NCBI GenBank assembly: GCA_010094025.1
Contig: ML991777.1
Coordinates: 434,001 to 498,000, forward strand
DNA from: Viridothelium virens
Taxonomy: Eukaryota; Ascomycota; Dothideomycetes; Trypetheliales; Trypetheliaceae
DNA length: 64,000 nucleotides
Direction: 5' to 3'
This document shows, one piece after another, positions 10,443 through 22,940 of this stretch. The notes beneath the pieces are model-generated. The model worked only from the letters and a program-made list of their open reading frames with translations, had not been told where the DNA came from and did no database searches. A program made the position numbers and the translations under genes. Position 1 is the first letter of the stretch, and every line of letters begins with the position of its first letter.

Positions 10443-12954
10443 TGCAAATCCTATCGAGGCGAAAGGAATGTAGGTTCTATTGGAATAGTTGAAGTGAGTT
10501 CGTAATGATGGAGAGGAAGGCGTCGCAGCTCCGTGCTCTCGTCAATCGGTCGAAGAAGGGATTCGGCCTGGAATGTTGTGAGAGGCGGTGGTTGGCGAAG
10601 GGCGCGTAGTGTTGAATGAGTGACTAGGCTGCTGCAGTGATATTCCAAAAGAATGAATGGACTGGAGACAGATGCCCCGTGGAGTAGGTGGAATAGAGCA
10701 GGCTTGAGGCAGCGCTGGCGAGCTGAGTGTTGTGAAGATTAATGGTAAAGGGTGGAGGGAGAGTAAAAGATCGGGGGAAAGGGGAAGTGAATGCTATGAC
10801 CCTAGCTCCTAGCTTTTTGTGAAGACCGAATGGAGAAGGCGCTACTGCAGGTGGGCCGAAATGAGCCCACCGCGAGCCCACCGTAAGCTCCCCGGGCGCC
10901 CGCCAAGATCACCGACACTGCCGACCGCTCACCAATCACCCGCCCCGCAACTGATTGTTATCTCGCTACTTGCACTGCTCTAATTTCCCCGACCCTCGAT
11001 TCAATAACATCCAACCACTCCCGCCTGCTAACCTGCTAACACGCGAAGCTGTTCCTCAGCTTGCTATAGTGCCTCCACGTCTCCTGTGTCACCGCGAACC
11101 ACCCTGGAAGGTACGATGGTATCCTACGGAGTGGCCCCACGAAACTGTTTAGTACCGCCGTGTCGAGAAACGTCGCGCTAGCACAGCGGTGGGCTATGGT
11201 CCTCGCCGCCCACCAATGGGAGGGCGGTGCCTGACACTAGCCAAGCTTTTCTGCAAGGGGAGCATTCCGACCTTCATGCTCTTGTTGCTGCGGGTAAACA
11301 AAACAGTCTAGCTGCATCCCATTGGTGCACTGTTTATCCCAGCGATCATAACTTCCGTTTTGGCTGCTAATTGGTCCTCTACGTAATAGTGCTTCTGCCT
11401 TCTGGCATCTTTCGCTACCGAACGAATGATTGAACTTAGTACGGATTGCCTTATGTTGGAAGTCTTGCCGGACGCCTCACATGCCCAAGATCCAAACAAA
11501 CATTGTGGAACACCAAAACCTGTCCCATGTACTCTCGTCGCATGTGAGGGTATGCAAAGAAGCGTCGCGTTTGCTTGCATCCCGACCAACTTCAGCCGCT
11601 CGGAAGGATGCTTGGCTCAGGTCCCGAAAATAGTTCGGGAAGCTCTTCGCTTTACTCTGCTGGCACTGCAGGAATCCGATCAACACATGGGCATTAGAGA
11701 CTCTACATGCATGCACTAGAGAACTCCCGCTTCTGTGTATATGCGAATCAAGATCTCGCGCGCCTCAAAATACGTGTAGTAAGGTCACCCTATAGATCGC
11801 TTGAAGATAACACTGATAAGTCAATACCACAATGGTTATTGGAGCCTTGACATGCCAGCTACTCCATACTCTTTGTTGCAGTACATCATTGAGAGACTCC
11901 TAATTACCTAAGGCGGGTGCCGTTTTGAGTTTGTCAATGGCCACAGCACTGGCTCGCCCCGTCCCGCTTCTTGCGTTCCGCCCTTCAGAAGTGCCAAAAA
12001 CTTTAATTGGCTCCCGCGTCTAATTTATGAGTTTTTCCTTTTTTTTTTTTTTTTTTCTATTGAACTAATTCCTGCTCACAAATCGTGTCCTGCTGAGAAG
12101 CTTACTCGTATGCGTTCTGTCGGTATTCCATTGTTCAGAGCCATAAAGATGCCTTGAATCGGCTGGAATTACATTAGAGAACTCTGGAGGCTGACTACAT
12201 GCGGGGTCATAGTTCACCGGAAGATATGTCAGCCAGCCCAAAGCGTGTTGTTGGCTGTAGATTTTCAGACAAGTGTCAGACGAGAAGTCTAATCTCTAGA
12301 GTAGAGAGTTGCTGAACCTTTCACCGGCGCCACCATGATCATTACATCCCCACCAAAAGGTTACCTGAATGGTCGGCGGATGTAGCAGTACTCCCTACCT
12401 ACATTATGTATACGTATGTGCGAATTCGGACTCATGGGTCCACTTGCGCTCAGTAGCAGCAAATTAGCTTATCCCGGCATTGCGGGAGCAAGTGCTTACA
12501 TGCCACGAACAGGCAAAACTGAGTCGATACTGTCTGCACAAAACGCAAGCCGTCGCCGCTCTCTAAGAGATCATCTGCAAGATTTTTTGTCTAGATGGGC
12601 CGAATTTGCCTACCGCTATGAGCTATCCCATGGTCGATCGAGGGCTCCTCCTAGCTCTACCAATCTAGCTGATGCTCTGCAGGCCTTCGGCGAAATTTCT
12701 ACTGATCCATCATGGAGAGGGGTGTGTGAGAGTCCACTGTGCCCGAGCAACCTCGCCCTGTTTAGTGGCCGATAAAATGCCAAGGACCTTCCTAATTTGT
12801 CTGTCAGAGTGCCGCTCACTTGCAGCGGATCTGGTTGACGTCGCTCCATGACATACATCCCTAAATAATATTTATCAGGCCTTGGAGTTCAAAATGGCCC
12901 TGTCAGGCTGGTGTGTTCTCTCTGCCGTGTACCGGTTACACTCCAACCGTCGCA
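10443..12954. other. Large divergent intergenic region, SUN gene / amino-acid permease
   Basis: 2.5 kb contain the SUN promoter at the left end and the permease promoter at the right. Open frames of 60-120 codons are scattered on both strands and overlap; none has recognisable sequence. A run of 18 T residues lies at 12039-12056. I see no tRNA or mobile element. Confidence 0.5.
12039..12056. repeat. Homopolymer T tract (18 nt)
   Basis: An uninterrupted poly-T run in intergenic DNA. Confidence 0.9.
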
Positions 12955-14600
12955 ATGGCAAACGTCAAGGAGGGCCTATTTGAAGAGACTGGAATTGAAC
13001 CACCAACCCCACTGGGCACCCGATCTGAGATTGCAAGATATCACGATGTTGATGTCTTTGGCCATGAGGAAGGACATGATGTTGGTTACACTCCCTTGAC
13101 TGAGCCTAAATGGCCTGTACTGATTCGGTGGAGCACAGATCAAATACAAAACGCTATCATGGCAATTCGTAGCGTGCTTGATGATTGCTGAGATCGTCAG
13201 CAATGGCATGCTTTCCTTGCCTTCATCCCTCGCCGTCGTAGGCATTATCCCTGGTGTCATTCTGATCGCCTTCCTCGGCATCTTCGCAACATATACCTCT
13301 TACCTCCTCGTCCAATTCAAGCTCCGACACCCAGATGTCCACAATATGGTATGATTGCTCTCGATCATGCCAATCCTTTAAATATTGCTATGAGGTTCCG
13401 CATTTGTTGAAAAGGCAGCATGACTTCTATTGCTCAATCATCTGGACATCAGAGGTCTCTGACTATAAGACCATCCCCTCGATCTTGCATATTCATCTAG
13501 CATTCTTTCATCTTATTTCCCTTCCATCCCATCCTACGCCAAGCCTGCCAACTCTTCTAACTTCTATGTAGGGGGATGCAGGCTACATCCTCTTCGGCCC
13601 TATCGGCCGTGAGATCCTTGCCTTTGGCACCGTTACCTTCGCAATCTTTGGCACAGGCAGCCTCCTCCTTTCAGGTCAGATCGCCCTTGCCGCCCTCAGC
13701 GACTCCAAACTCTGTCTCATGCTCTACACCGGCATCTTCACCATCCCCGTCTTAATCGGCAGCTTTGCCCGCACCCTCGATAACCTCTCATGGCTCGGGC
13801 TGTTGGCCGCCATCTCGATGCTGATGTCAGGCGTAGTGGGCATGATTGGCGCAGGTGTAGATCCGTCCCCACAGCGTCACATCGACGCTGCGCTTTCGAG
13901 CAGCTTTTACGAGGCCTTTAGCAGTATTACCAATCCAGTCTTTGCTTATGCAGGACATTTCATGTTCTTTGTACTGATATCGGAAATGAAACGGCCTCAG
14001 GACGCGATGAAGGCGGCGTATATGCTGCAAGGATTTGCCACGACGTTCTATATCGTCTTCGCCATAGTCATGTACGTGTATCTGGGTCCCGGCGTGGCGT
14101 CGCCAGCACTCAGCAGCTTAAGCCCCAAGTGGATGAAGGCAGCGTACGGAATTGCGATTCCGAATTTCTTAATTGCCGGCGCGCTGTATTCTCACACGGC
14201 GAGCAAGCTGGTCTTTGTGAGGATCTTTAGGAAGAGTAAACATCTGCACTCGCACACGCTTATGGGATGGTCCGTATGGATCGTACTCGTGATCCTTGCG
14301 AATGGAGCTGCTTTCGTACTGGCAGTGGGAGTGCCGATCTTCAACTACCTGGTTGGATTGACGGCTTCTCTCTTTGCCGCCTGGTATACGTATGGGGTTG
14401 CAGGTGCATTCTGGTTGCATGATGCATATCATGACGGCGACGGGTGGCGTACTTGGGCAAGGAAGTGGCCACAGGCAACATTGTCAGCGCTGACATTTCT
14501 GGCTGGTGCTTTCATCTGTGTTGCAGGCCTATATGCGAGCATTAAGGGCATCGTGGATGCTTACAACAGCGGGAGTGTACCTCCGGCCTTTAGCTGCTAA
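12955..14600 (+). CDS. Neutral amino-acid transporter, AAAP family (N. crassa mtr-like)
   Basis: Model: exons 12955-13080, 13139-13348, 13572-14600, 454 aa. The hydrophilic N-terminus reads VFGHEEGHD, then joins IKYKTLSWQFVACLMIAEIV, the conserved entry into the first membrane segment of fungal Aa_trans permeases. About eleven hydrophobic segments follow across the rest of the chain. The first intron uses an unusual GTTGGT donor. It is nevertheless needed, because the frame holds a stop between the two exons. The second intron is 223 nt. Expected role: proton-coupled uptake of neutral or aromatic amino acids at the plasma membrane. Substrate is inferred from family only. Confidence 0.9.
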
Positions 14601-15731
14601 TAGAAAGGTTATTTAAATCTAAATAATATAGATACTATATCATAATCGAGCTGTCCGACTCACGTAGCGACCGTTTTCGTAAACGGCCTTCAGCGGCTAT
14701 CCAATTCTCGAGCCTAATCACGTACTCTATTAAACCTCAGGAGGACTTCAAAAGGTCATAAAAAGGACAATTTCGGTTGCTAATGAAGTGTTACTTCTCA
14801 CATAGTACGAGCTAGGAACTGTGTCTTGACGTTCAAAATCAATGAATATCCTCCCATCCCACTTTTCTCCAGACTCATCTAGTGGAACCGTGGGCTGAAG
14901 TAGATATTATCCAATCTGGAGGTCGGCCTGCAAAGTCTCTTGGACTCCATAGTGCTATTTGGTCAAATCATTTCAAGGAGTGAAAGGGGGAGGTGAAAAT
15001 GGAGGGACGGAAATCCTTCGAACTGGTAGAAAAATTTATGATCTTGTGCGAGTACTCTGGTAGAGTCAGTCCCACAATGGATTGCTGAAGCGAAAACTAC
15101 CCCAGTTTGGATCGAATAAACTCGATCATGGCTTTCCAATGCACGTTTAGTCCTACTATTACTTCGCATGTACCCTATAGCCTTGATGGACGAACCGTGT
15201 CTCCCTCAATGAATGGGTTGTGTTTGCATCGCAATACTCATCGAGTTCGTTTGCGTCCTCCTGTAGCAATTCATCAAGCCGAGAGGGTAGACCAGAAGTA
15301 AAGACAATACTAAGCCTGCATTGAAAAACCATCATACGCCGTGATCAGGTGGGAGATATTGCACAAGAAGCAATAGAAGCTTCACAATGTCAGAGCCCAG
15401 CGAGTCATGATGAGTCTGGCCTCCTTCTCCCTGGAAGATAGCAGTTGCACTTTGGGTATATGCAGAACGGCTGCTGGGTATGGCGGCATTGATCTGAGCC
15501 CGTGATGTTCTCTCGTCTTGGGTTGTACCGGACTTGTTGCTATGCCGAGACTGATAGATCCTCTGATTTTGACTTTACCGAGTGTTGAGTCGAGTATCGA
15601 TCATATTTGACCGAGAATTCGTTGCTGCGAAAGCTCTAAATTTCCTAGCAATGGCGAAAGCACTGCCTTGCCAGACAGTGGTTGGTTGGGCTCGAATATG
15701 CCTTTCAGTGCGCTGACTGAAATGGGACAAA
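14601..15731. other. Convergent intergenic region
   Basis: An AT-rich patch directly follows the permease stop. The remaining 1.1 kb up to the GCL modifier gene has only short open frames without motifs; I see no gene. Confidence 0.5.
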
Positions 15732-16732
15732 TCACACAAGCTTCGCAACTGCAAAATAGCCTTTATTCTCGACAACACCTCGGTTTTTGACCACAGCGGT
15801 GTACTTAACGACCCATTGAGGCTCAACCTCACCATGTAGGCCTTTTTCTCTTTCATGGTCCGCCAATATACCAGCACCGCTATGACCGGGACCTAGAAGC
15901 TCACGCAAAGTACCTCGCGGTAGTATGTTCGTACAGTCGTTGTGCGTCAGCAGCTCGATTTCTTCTTGCTTCGCGTACAAGATCAAGGGTTTCGGTACAA
16001 CACAACAGTCCCGCACATTGATCTGGTCCACTGAGGGTCGGATCGAGGTTTTTGGGAGAAATTTCATCAACCGCTGTGTTCCAAATTCTGATAAGCCTAG
16101 CCTAGCAATGATTCCTTCCTTGTGGAGCTTCTCGAGAGCGCGCCATGTTTCCAGCATAACGTCAATGTCATCAATTTCTCCGTTTTCCGAGCTTGACCTC
16201 CCGGATGCTACATCGTCCGATGCTTCATCTTCCTCTTCATCGTCAGCATCAAATGCTACGCCAGGAAATGAGACTATCAGAAGGTCGATCGATGGAACAT
16301 GAAGCTCCTTCAGGACCAGGTCAATTGCTTCTCTTGTGTGCGCTCCTCTTTGTTCAGTTGGTACGTCTGGAAGGTAGAATAGCTTGACGGTTATGTCGTA
16401 TTGTGGTCTATCCTCAGCAAGACCCGAATGTGTGAAGTCGACGGCTGGAATGAAGAGGTTAGAATCTTCTAAGGAAGTCCAGGCCTCAAAAGGTGGAGGA
16501 GATTCGTGGGTACGATTGTCGGTGCCGTCGGTATTCTCAATCGATACACCCTGTTGTGACTCAACGATGTTTCCACGAAGGGCCGTTGTAAGCTCGGTAT
16601 TCGATTTCTCAAAGGCGGCGCGGCGAATTACTGAAGGGCCTCCGCCCATGATATTGCTTGAAATGACTCGTCAGTATCCTGAACTTGAGCGCCTACTAGA
16701 GATACCTACGACGTAGAGAGAACGAGCTTCAT
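15732..16732 (-). CDS. Glutamate-cysteine ligase modifier subunit (aldo/keto reductase fold)
   Basis: Model: exons 16732-16710 (23 nt) and 16656-15732, 315 aa. The spliced start reads MKLVLSTSNIMGGGPSVIRR, which the long exon alone lacks. The chain follows the GCLM/GCS light-chain family: a DLLIVSFPG strand, then RALEKLHKEG, ARLGLSEFG, DQINVRDCCVVP and a C-terminal WVVKYTAVVKNRGVVENKG block. The family retains an aldo/keto-reductase barrel but acts by binding the catalytic subunit of glutamate-cysteine ligase and lowering feedback inhibition by glutathione (cytosol, first step of glutathione synthesis). An acidic insert (DADDEEEDEASDD) sits after the SFPG strand. Divergent from AP-1 sigma with only 232 bp between the start codons. 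Confidence 0.9.
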
Positions 16733-16964
16733 AGTGACGAATAGTGTTCTAATCAAGGACTACGCGTTTTCCCTCTCGTTGAGGTTATGGTCATTCATTG
16801 CTGCTGATTGCAATAGGTGCGTGGGGTTAAAGCGGACCTTGCCACGCCGCCGCCGTCCGCCGTCCCACCTTCTGCATAAAATTCACTGAACTGGAACTCA
16901 ACACCGCCTGTTGACAAAGTCCTTCTACGACTTGTTATCCCAGTTCAGCCTTTCTCCCGAGACG
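16733..16964. promoter_or_regulatory. Compact divergent promoter, GCL modifier / AP-1 sigma
   Basis: 232 bp lie between two oppositely oriented start codons, so promoters and leaders of both genes must share this space. It includes a GC-rich CCGCCGCCGTCCGCCGTCCC segment around 16845-16865. No defined motif is claimed. Confidence 0.5.
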
Positions 16965-17740
16965 ATGGCAATCAAGTGAGCTGGATATCTTCATATAGAT
17001 GGTCTAATCAGGCTGACAATTTCAGGTATCTCATCCTTCTTTCGCGTCAAGGAAAAGTGGTAAGTTAAAGCTGTCGTCAATACTCTTCATCAAGCGCTCA
17101 CAGACAATGCAGCGGCTAGCTAAATGGTTCACTACATTATCACCAAAAGATAAAGCCAAGATCATCAAGGATGTGTCTCAGTTAGTTCTGGCCCGTCGAA
17201 CTCGGATGTGCAACTTCCTCGAATACAAAGGTCAGGCTTTGAACACGGTTCTACAGCGCTACAAATTGCACTAATACAAGCACTGCAGACACCAAGATTG
17301 TATACAGACGCTACGCCTCCCTCTTCTTCATTGCGGGCTGTGACTCTACCGACAACGAGCTCATCACTCTCGAAATTGTCCACCGCTACGTTGAACAAAT
17401 GGACAAATACTATGGCAACGTGTGCGAGCTGGATATCATCTTCAATTTTCAAAAGGCATACTTCATACTCGACGAGCTGCTACTTGCGGGCGAGATGCAA
17501 GAATCAAGCAAGAAGAACGTGTTGAGGGTCATTGGCCAGCAGGACAGTTTAGAAGATATGGAGGTAAGATTGAAGTTCTTCTCTTCCCGCTCCGATCCAG
17601 TAGGCTGCGATACCTGTAGCTGTTTCCCCTCTCACGGTGATAGGAGGATCAGACTTCCTCTTGTATCTTGATGCAGTCCTTGCTGATTCATCAATCATCA
17701 CCACTAGGTCGAGGACGAAGGCGTAACCAAAATCATGTAG
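16965..17740 (+). CDS. APS1: AP-1 clathrin adaptor complex small (sigma) subunit
   Basis: Model: exons 16965-16975, 17026-17059, 17113-17230, 17289-17563, 17708-17740, 156 aa, exactly the family size. The product begins [20 protein letters not shown] and has the longin-type sigma hallmarks: [34 protein letters not shown], and [20 protein letters not shown], ending VTKIM. With gamma, beta and mu subunits it forms AP-1, which sorts cargo into clathrin vesicles at the trans-Golgi network and endosomes. The gene is split into five exons including an 11-nt and a 34-nt one, and the last exon adds only ten residues. All phases agree. Confidence 0.95.
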
Positions 17741-19083
17741 TGGTTGACCTTATCCTCTGAGCCTTTTGCACTCCTTCCGGGTCGCTGGGTATTTTGCATC
17801 GAAGCAGTTGTTCGCATGTCTCTCGGACCATTGCTAACGCAGAGGCCTTGCACCCATGATAGGAAGAAGAGATCATTACAGAACAGATGCGAAAGCATGG
17901 TCTGGCCTAACCTCACCATTTGGAGTAAATGACTCGCTTCGATTAGAGCTAACTTAGAGTCTTTTTCCCAACACAGGTTGAAGATGAAATCCATCAAAAG
18001 CTGAGTAATGCCGGTGTTCTCTAGCCACATGCATTAGAGCACCCTGGGTCTCTTTCACGACGCCCGGGATAGGACGAACAGCAAGACACAAGGAATTCAA
18101 GGAGTTTTCGGGACAATGGATACCCAATAGGCGGCGCGTTCTCTCTAGGATGCCCGTGATGGTTCAGACACATCACTCAATGAAAGCTCATTCGAAAACT
18201 GACTTCCCAAACAAATGAGCCCCGTTGACATTGTGAAATCTCCGCGTTCTAGGGCTATATGACGGTATTTACATATGCGCAGAGTTCGCGGTGCACTGCG
18301 GACGATCTCACACGTGCTTACATGACAGTTTAAAGACTTCCCTCGCTATGTTGGCTTGCATTGCTGGCATCGCACCAGAGGTGCAGTCTAACTCCTATCT
18401 GAAGACACAGCTATGATCATGCATGCAACATCATCACACCCTAAACATCTTTGGTAGCATTTTTTCTCTATTGGGTCTGGGCGAAATCATGGATAGTGGA
18501 CAATGCCGAAGAAAGATACACAATAGCTTGGGTATGTGCTGCTAACGAGATGTGGCGATGACGCGCAGTGTCTTCGCTACCGATTGGAGTTTTGACGAGT
18601 GCCACGAAATGTCTGGCGGTCTTACGGGTCTCTACAATTCCAGGTCCATGGGGCCGCACCTGCCTTGCCTGCGACGTGCAGCATCCGACCAATCACGTCA
18701 GCTGCCTTGGCAACGCCGCTGACCTCCGCGCGGACGTCAACCTGGCTGCACCCTCACTTCAACCACAACAACGATCTCCTTCTCTTGACTCGTCATCATG
18801 CTGTCCATTCCAATCGCCTCTCGCTGCTAGGCGCATCGCGTCTGGCTCGCGCATCGTACGAGGATCGCTCCTGCAGCCAGCTGTGAGTGGGTTCATCGAA
18901 CGTTGCCTTGCTCTGGCAGCTGTACAACAACCATCAACCTACCGACGTGAAGCGCGAAGCTACGCAAATCGCGATTTTATCTGCGCCGAACAAAAGCTCC
19001 TCGATACTGAAAGCGCGAGATCCTACAATCCTCCTCCGACACCACAATCTTTCAAAGATACCGGCCCACAACATTCAGCAGTC
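17741..19083. other. Intergenic region upstream of MAF1
   Basis: 1.3 kb between AP-1 sigma and the MAF1 start. One open frame (18568-19113) runs into MAF1's first exon in a different register and is Ser/Ala/Pro-biased, more like leader sequence than a protein. I call no gene. Confidence 0.5.
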
Positions 19084-20534
19084 ATGAAGGTAAGCAGTCA
19101 ACAAGATCGATAACCAGCCATGCGAATCATGTCGATTTCAGAGCGGATGCTTGATAGGTCCAGCACTTCTGCTGGACTAGCTCGTACTGCCTGATGCAGC
19201 CTTGGAACAAGGAATGGTGACGTCGGAGCTGGCCGATATTTTGACCTCCTCACGATGGGGGAGGTTCTCGGCGGAGATCCGAGAGTCGCATGCGCAGGCT
19301 AAGCGGGGTAGAGGAGAGAAACGATTGAAGAGCTTTGTAGTGGCCTTCTTTCTACTCCTCTCAACCTGGGAGACATCTAATGAGATCTCCTGTTGTGCGA
19401 CTGAGTATCAGTCACTTACGACGTCACCAAGTTCCATACGGCTCGTTGGCTCCCTCGCACAGCATGGCTCTCGGTGGAGATCGATCTTCTTTCTGTAGCG
19501 CTCTTGCTAACTTGATCTTACAGTTCGTTCCCTCACAGTCTTTTGAGACCATCTCCAACGCTCTTAATTTCGAAACGTCTGATTGCCATGTCACTGGTGG
19601 ATGCGAGCTCTATACCATAAAAGCTACCGGATCTGATAAGAAACTTTACAAGGACATCGAATCGCAGATTGAATCGCACCATGATTCGCTCATCCAGCTA
19701 TCCGCTTCCTTCTCCCCGCCATACAAAGAGTCGGTACTAGAATCAATGAGAGCGTCTATGGCAAGTCCATTTGGCGATCTCCGTCAACCTTCTTCCCGAC
19801 GCACCTTTGCCTATGTCATCGCGACACTGAATGCCAGTCATCCTGATTACGACTTCTCGCTGATCCTTCGGCACAGAGATTTCAGGCAGGAAAAGTCGCT
19901 TTCTCGCGTCATTGCGACCATTGACAGTACTCTCGCGAATCTGCGTCCTCGTCGTGCCATATACTCTTCCACAGGACCTACAGCTATTGTGTCCGCCGGA
20001 GGCTCACAGGTGTGGGGTCCGCGCATGTGGAAGGTGATCGATGAGGAGATGAATCTGAGGGAATGCACCGTGTGGTGTTACGATCCTGAGGAAGACCCCT
20101 TCGACGGCGAAGATACGGCCATTTGGAGCCTAGCCTATTTTTTCTTCAATAAGACTCGCAAGCGCATGTGTTACTTGTATCTTCGTGGCTTGAGTGCCAT
20201 GAGTCAATCTCCAATTGTGCGACCCGTACAGCTCATTCGTAATAAGCGTGAGGCATCACCATCGGAAGACAGAGCCAGTGATGGTGCAAGAAAACGAGCT
20301 AGGTTTTGGCTCGGAGATCGCGCCGAGCACGTGTCCAGAAGCTGGGAGGATGACGATGATGATGCCCCAATCACATCGCTTGATGACGATGTGGACGATT
20401 ATCAAGATTGGGACTTTGAAGACGGCTATGCGACGGATGACGACTACGATGATGAAAGCGACTATGTTGTTTCCCGCGAGACAAGCGCAGTGAGAGCGAT
20501 GAGTGAGCATGCCGTTGAGAGCATGGAGATTTGA
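19084..20534 (+). CDS. MAF1: MAF1, repressor of RNA polymerase III
   Basis: Model: exons 19084-19089 and 19524-20534, 338 aa. The first exon encodes only Met-Lys; a 434-nt intron follows, the longest I infer in this window. Exon 2 then begins FVPSQSF, giving the MK-F start usual in fungal MAF1. Conserved boxes are clear: ETSDCHVTGGCELYTIKA, SDKKLYKDIE, FAYVIATLNASHPDYDFS, WCYDPEEDPF and SLAYFFFNKTRKRMCYLYLR. The C-terminal 90 residues are very acidic (repeated Asp). The protein shuttles to the nucleus when nutrients are short, or on stress, and binds Pol III to shut down tRNA and 5S synthesis. The two-codon exon is inferred from the family start and splice sites. Confidence 0.93.
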
Positions 20535-21253
20535 CGGTTGTCATGAATGCTCACTTATCCCTGGGTCTTTCCTTGCGTTGCTGGGGACGGTACTTTTTTT
20601 TACTTTCCAGGGTAAAGGCGGATAATGGCGTTTTATGGTCGGTGGGAGCGGCTTGAACGTCAACTGCCTTGTGAGATACCCTTCCATGATGTGGACAACT
20701 CTGGCGTTATTGTAGTTTTACAACTCTAAGTTTAATGAGGATGACCTAAGTGAGGCGAAGCAGACATGAATTTACCTGCTCCATACATGGCCCTGCCGCC
20801 ATTTCTTATTGAGACCATGCTCGATTTTCTTGAGACTTTCATTTTCTATGAGCCAACCTGTACATCTGGAGTGCGTAAGGTCAATGTCGGTCAAGTCTCA
20901 CGTCACCAACTCCCAACAATCATAGAGTTTGCCCCATCGAATGGGCAAGCTTGGCCGCATCTACGACCTCAAACTGCTGTTACATCTTCTGATGGGACCA
21001 ATCGATACCACGAGTGCATTCCAACATCATGCCCATACTTTCACCAATTCACCCATCTCTACCCCTCATACATTTCATCTATTTATTGAGAACTCCCCAT
21101 CCGAGGATAGACCTTCACTTAGCATACTTGCCCTCGCCCTCGCCCTCGCCTTACCTATTCTTCTCCCATGAACGCCGACCCTCCCCTTAGTGATTAAGGC
21201 TTATGCAGAGTTTCTTGTGAAATCAGAGCTTCGTAGCATCTCAACCCAGCGTA
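20535..21253. other. Convergent intergenic region
   Basis: Presumed 3' ends of MAF1 and BUD32. A short CCCTCG hexamer repeat lies near 21130-21150. No gene is supported. Confidence 0.5.
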
Positions 21254-22182
21254 TTATCCAATCATACTCCTCTTCCTCCCTCTCAACCTCACATCCTCTA
21301 AACGTTTCAATGCCTGCCTTCCTCCGTTGTACGCTCCTCCATACGCCTCCAGCACGCCCCTGAAGAGCTCCTCTGCCGCAGGGTGCGTGGCCGCGAACGC
21401 CCGCTCCAGGACGTATAGATCAACAGCTTTGTCTTCGTCCTGCGTCGTCTGGACCGCGAGTCCGAAATCAATCAGCGTGATTGTGCCGGCGAGAGAGGTG
21501 GGTAGCTGCTGGTCTGCGTCGAGGGCGGCGGTGGTTGTAGAGTCAGCGGTAGAGGCGGTGAACGAAGGAGCAGAGGGTCGAAGCATGATATTACTGGTGG
21601 TGAGATCGCCATGGATAACGCCAATGGAATGTAAGTGCGCGACTGTGAGGCCAATGCGGCGCATGAGGTCTTTGAGCTCGGCGGCGCGAGGGTTGTCGTC
21701 GTTACGGTGGGAGGGAGACTCAGTGTCCTCTGGAGTAAGGAAGGCGTCGAGACATCGCCTGATAGTCCAGCCGGGGATCCACTCAAGTAGAAGCCATCCG
21801 GCTGCAGAGTGCGCCGCGTGTTAGCCCTTTTGCTTCTCTCTGCTATACCAAGAATTCTGGGCGCGCCCTCTTTCTTACCTTCCCAATCTGCCGCTAATAC
21901 AGCAGGTACCCTGACACCTTCTTTTCTGCATCTGACAAGCACCCGAGCCTCTGCTAGGATTCTTTGTCTGGTCAATCCTTTATCGAGGATGGGATGACGA
22001 TATGGTTTGGACGGTCGGTATTTGAGCGCACATGGTGTGGAGGGCGTGAGGAATGTAGTGCGAAAGACCAACGCTTCGGCGCCCTGTGTCAATAAAGTGG
22101 GAGTCTTGGACTGATCATGAACTGAATGCGAATTGAATGGAGGAGGAAGAGACACTTGAATGCTCGGTTGAGCAGGCATCAT
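21254..22182 (-). CDS. BUD32: BUD32/PRPK, KEOPS complex atypical kinase
   Basis: Model: exons 22182-21879 and 21801-21254, 283 aa. Two different frames are joined by a 77-nt GTAAGA..GCAG intron. The N-lobe has GAEALVFR in place of the Gly loop and ALKYRPSKPYRHPILD with the catalytic Lys, as in piD261/BUD32. After the intron come LEWIPGWTIR, HGDLTTSNIM (catalytic Asp at residue 167) and LIDFGLA. The C-terminus RLRGRKRSMIG is the conserved tail. KEOPS makes the t6A37 modification of ANN-decoding tRNAs, and BUD32 supplies the ATPase. Two adjacent ATGs compete as start; I chose 22182, and 22179 is equally possible. The inter-lobe loop is longer than in yeast and Ser/Asn/Asp-rich. Confidence 0.93.
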
Positions 22183-22940
22183 TTCCCACAACGGTGCGTG
22201 GAGGGGTTATCAAAATTTCGTGGTGGGGCGAGACGTCACAAGCTTTTCGATGGAGCAACTACGACGTGGATGGAGAAGATACGAAAGGCAGCACAACCTC
22301 TCGCACGGATTCGATAATGCCTTCAGACTTCGTAACTACCCTAGAGATATGTCATTGCTTCGTGACTTTTCTACTCTCCTGGAAGGTCCCAGCTCCTAAT
22401 CTACCTTTCATGCACAAAGAGAGGCAGATAATTCATTTGAGCTCACACTTCCTCCACCGTATGTCTTTTGCAACGCAGTATGTATCGGCTGGCAGCTACG
22501 TCGACTGCCGATAGCTGCCCATCATTCCCTGTTCGCAACGTGCCTCGCGAAGCTTTCATTCGAAGAGAATGAGAAGGATCTCAGTACCTACCTGGTCGAT
22601 GCCCCTTTTGTTTACAACAGCACGAACAACCATTCAAGATCGTACTGTATCCCGTGGTAATATGAATTTGAGGCAGACTCCTCAGGAGTTCCACATTCAC
22701 CTAACCAATCAACCCAACTTCGTAGCGTGTCTGGTGCCTGTGGATGTCAACATGGTCGATTTTGGCGGCTTTTGAACCCTTCCGAAGCGATAGAGGTCAT
22801 GATTGAGGCTGCAGCATATGATATTTCGCGCTCGAAGCCCTTCATTTCAAGCTCTTGGTTACGCTAACAATGAAACTCATCAACATAATCCAAAGAATGC
22901 TTTGGTATCATCTCAGTGCCCTGGTACTGAAGCCTAGCAT
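22183..22940. other. Intergenic region, BUD32 promoter / MFS 3' end
   Basis: About 760 bp: the BUD32 promoter on one side and the 3' end of the MFS gene on the other. Only short open frames; nothing recognisable. Confidence 0.5.

Noticed and set aside
11426-11719. Overlapping 67- to 97-codon frames
   Set aside because: Three registers are open at once on both strands, as expected by chance; no recognisable product.
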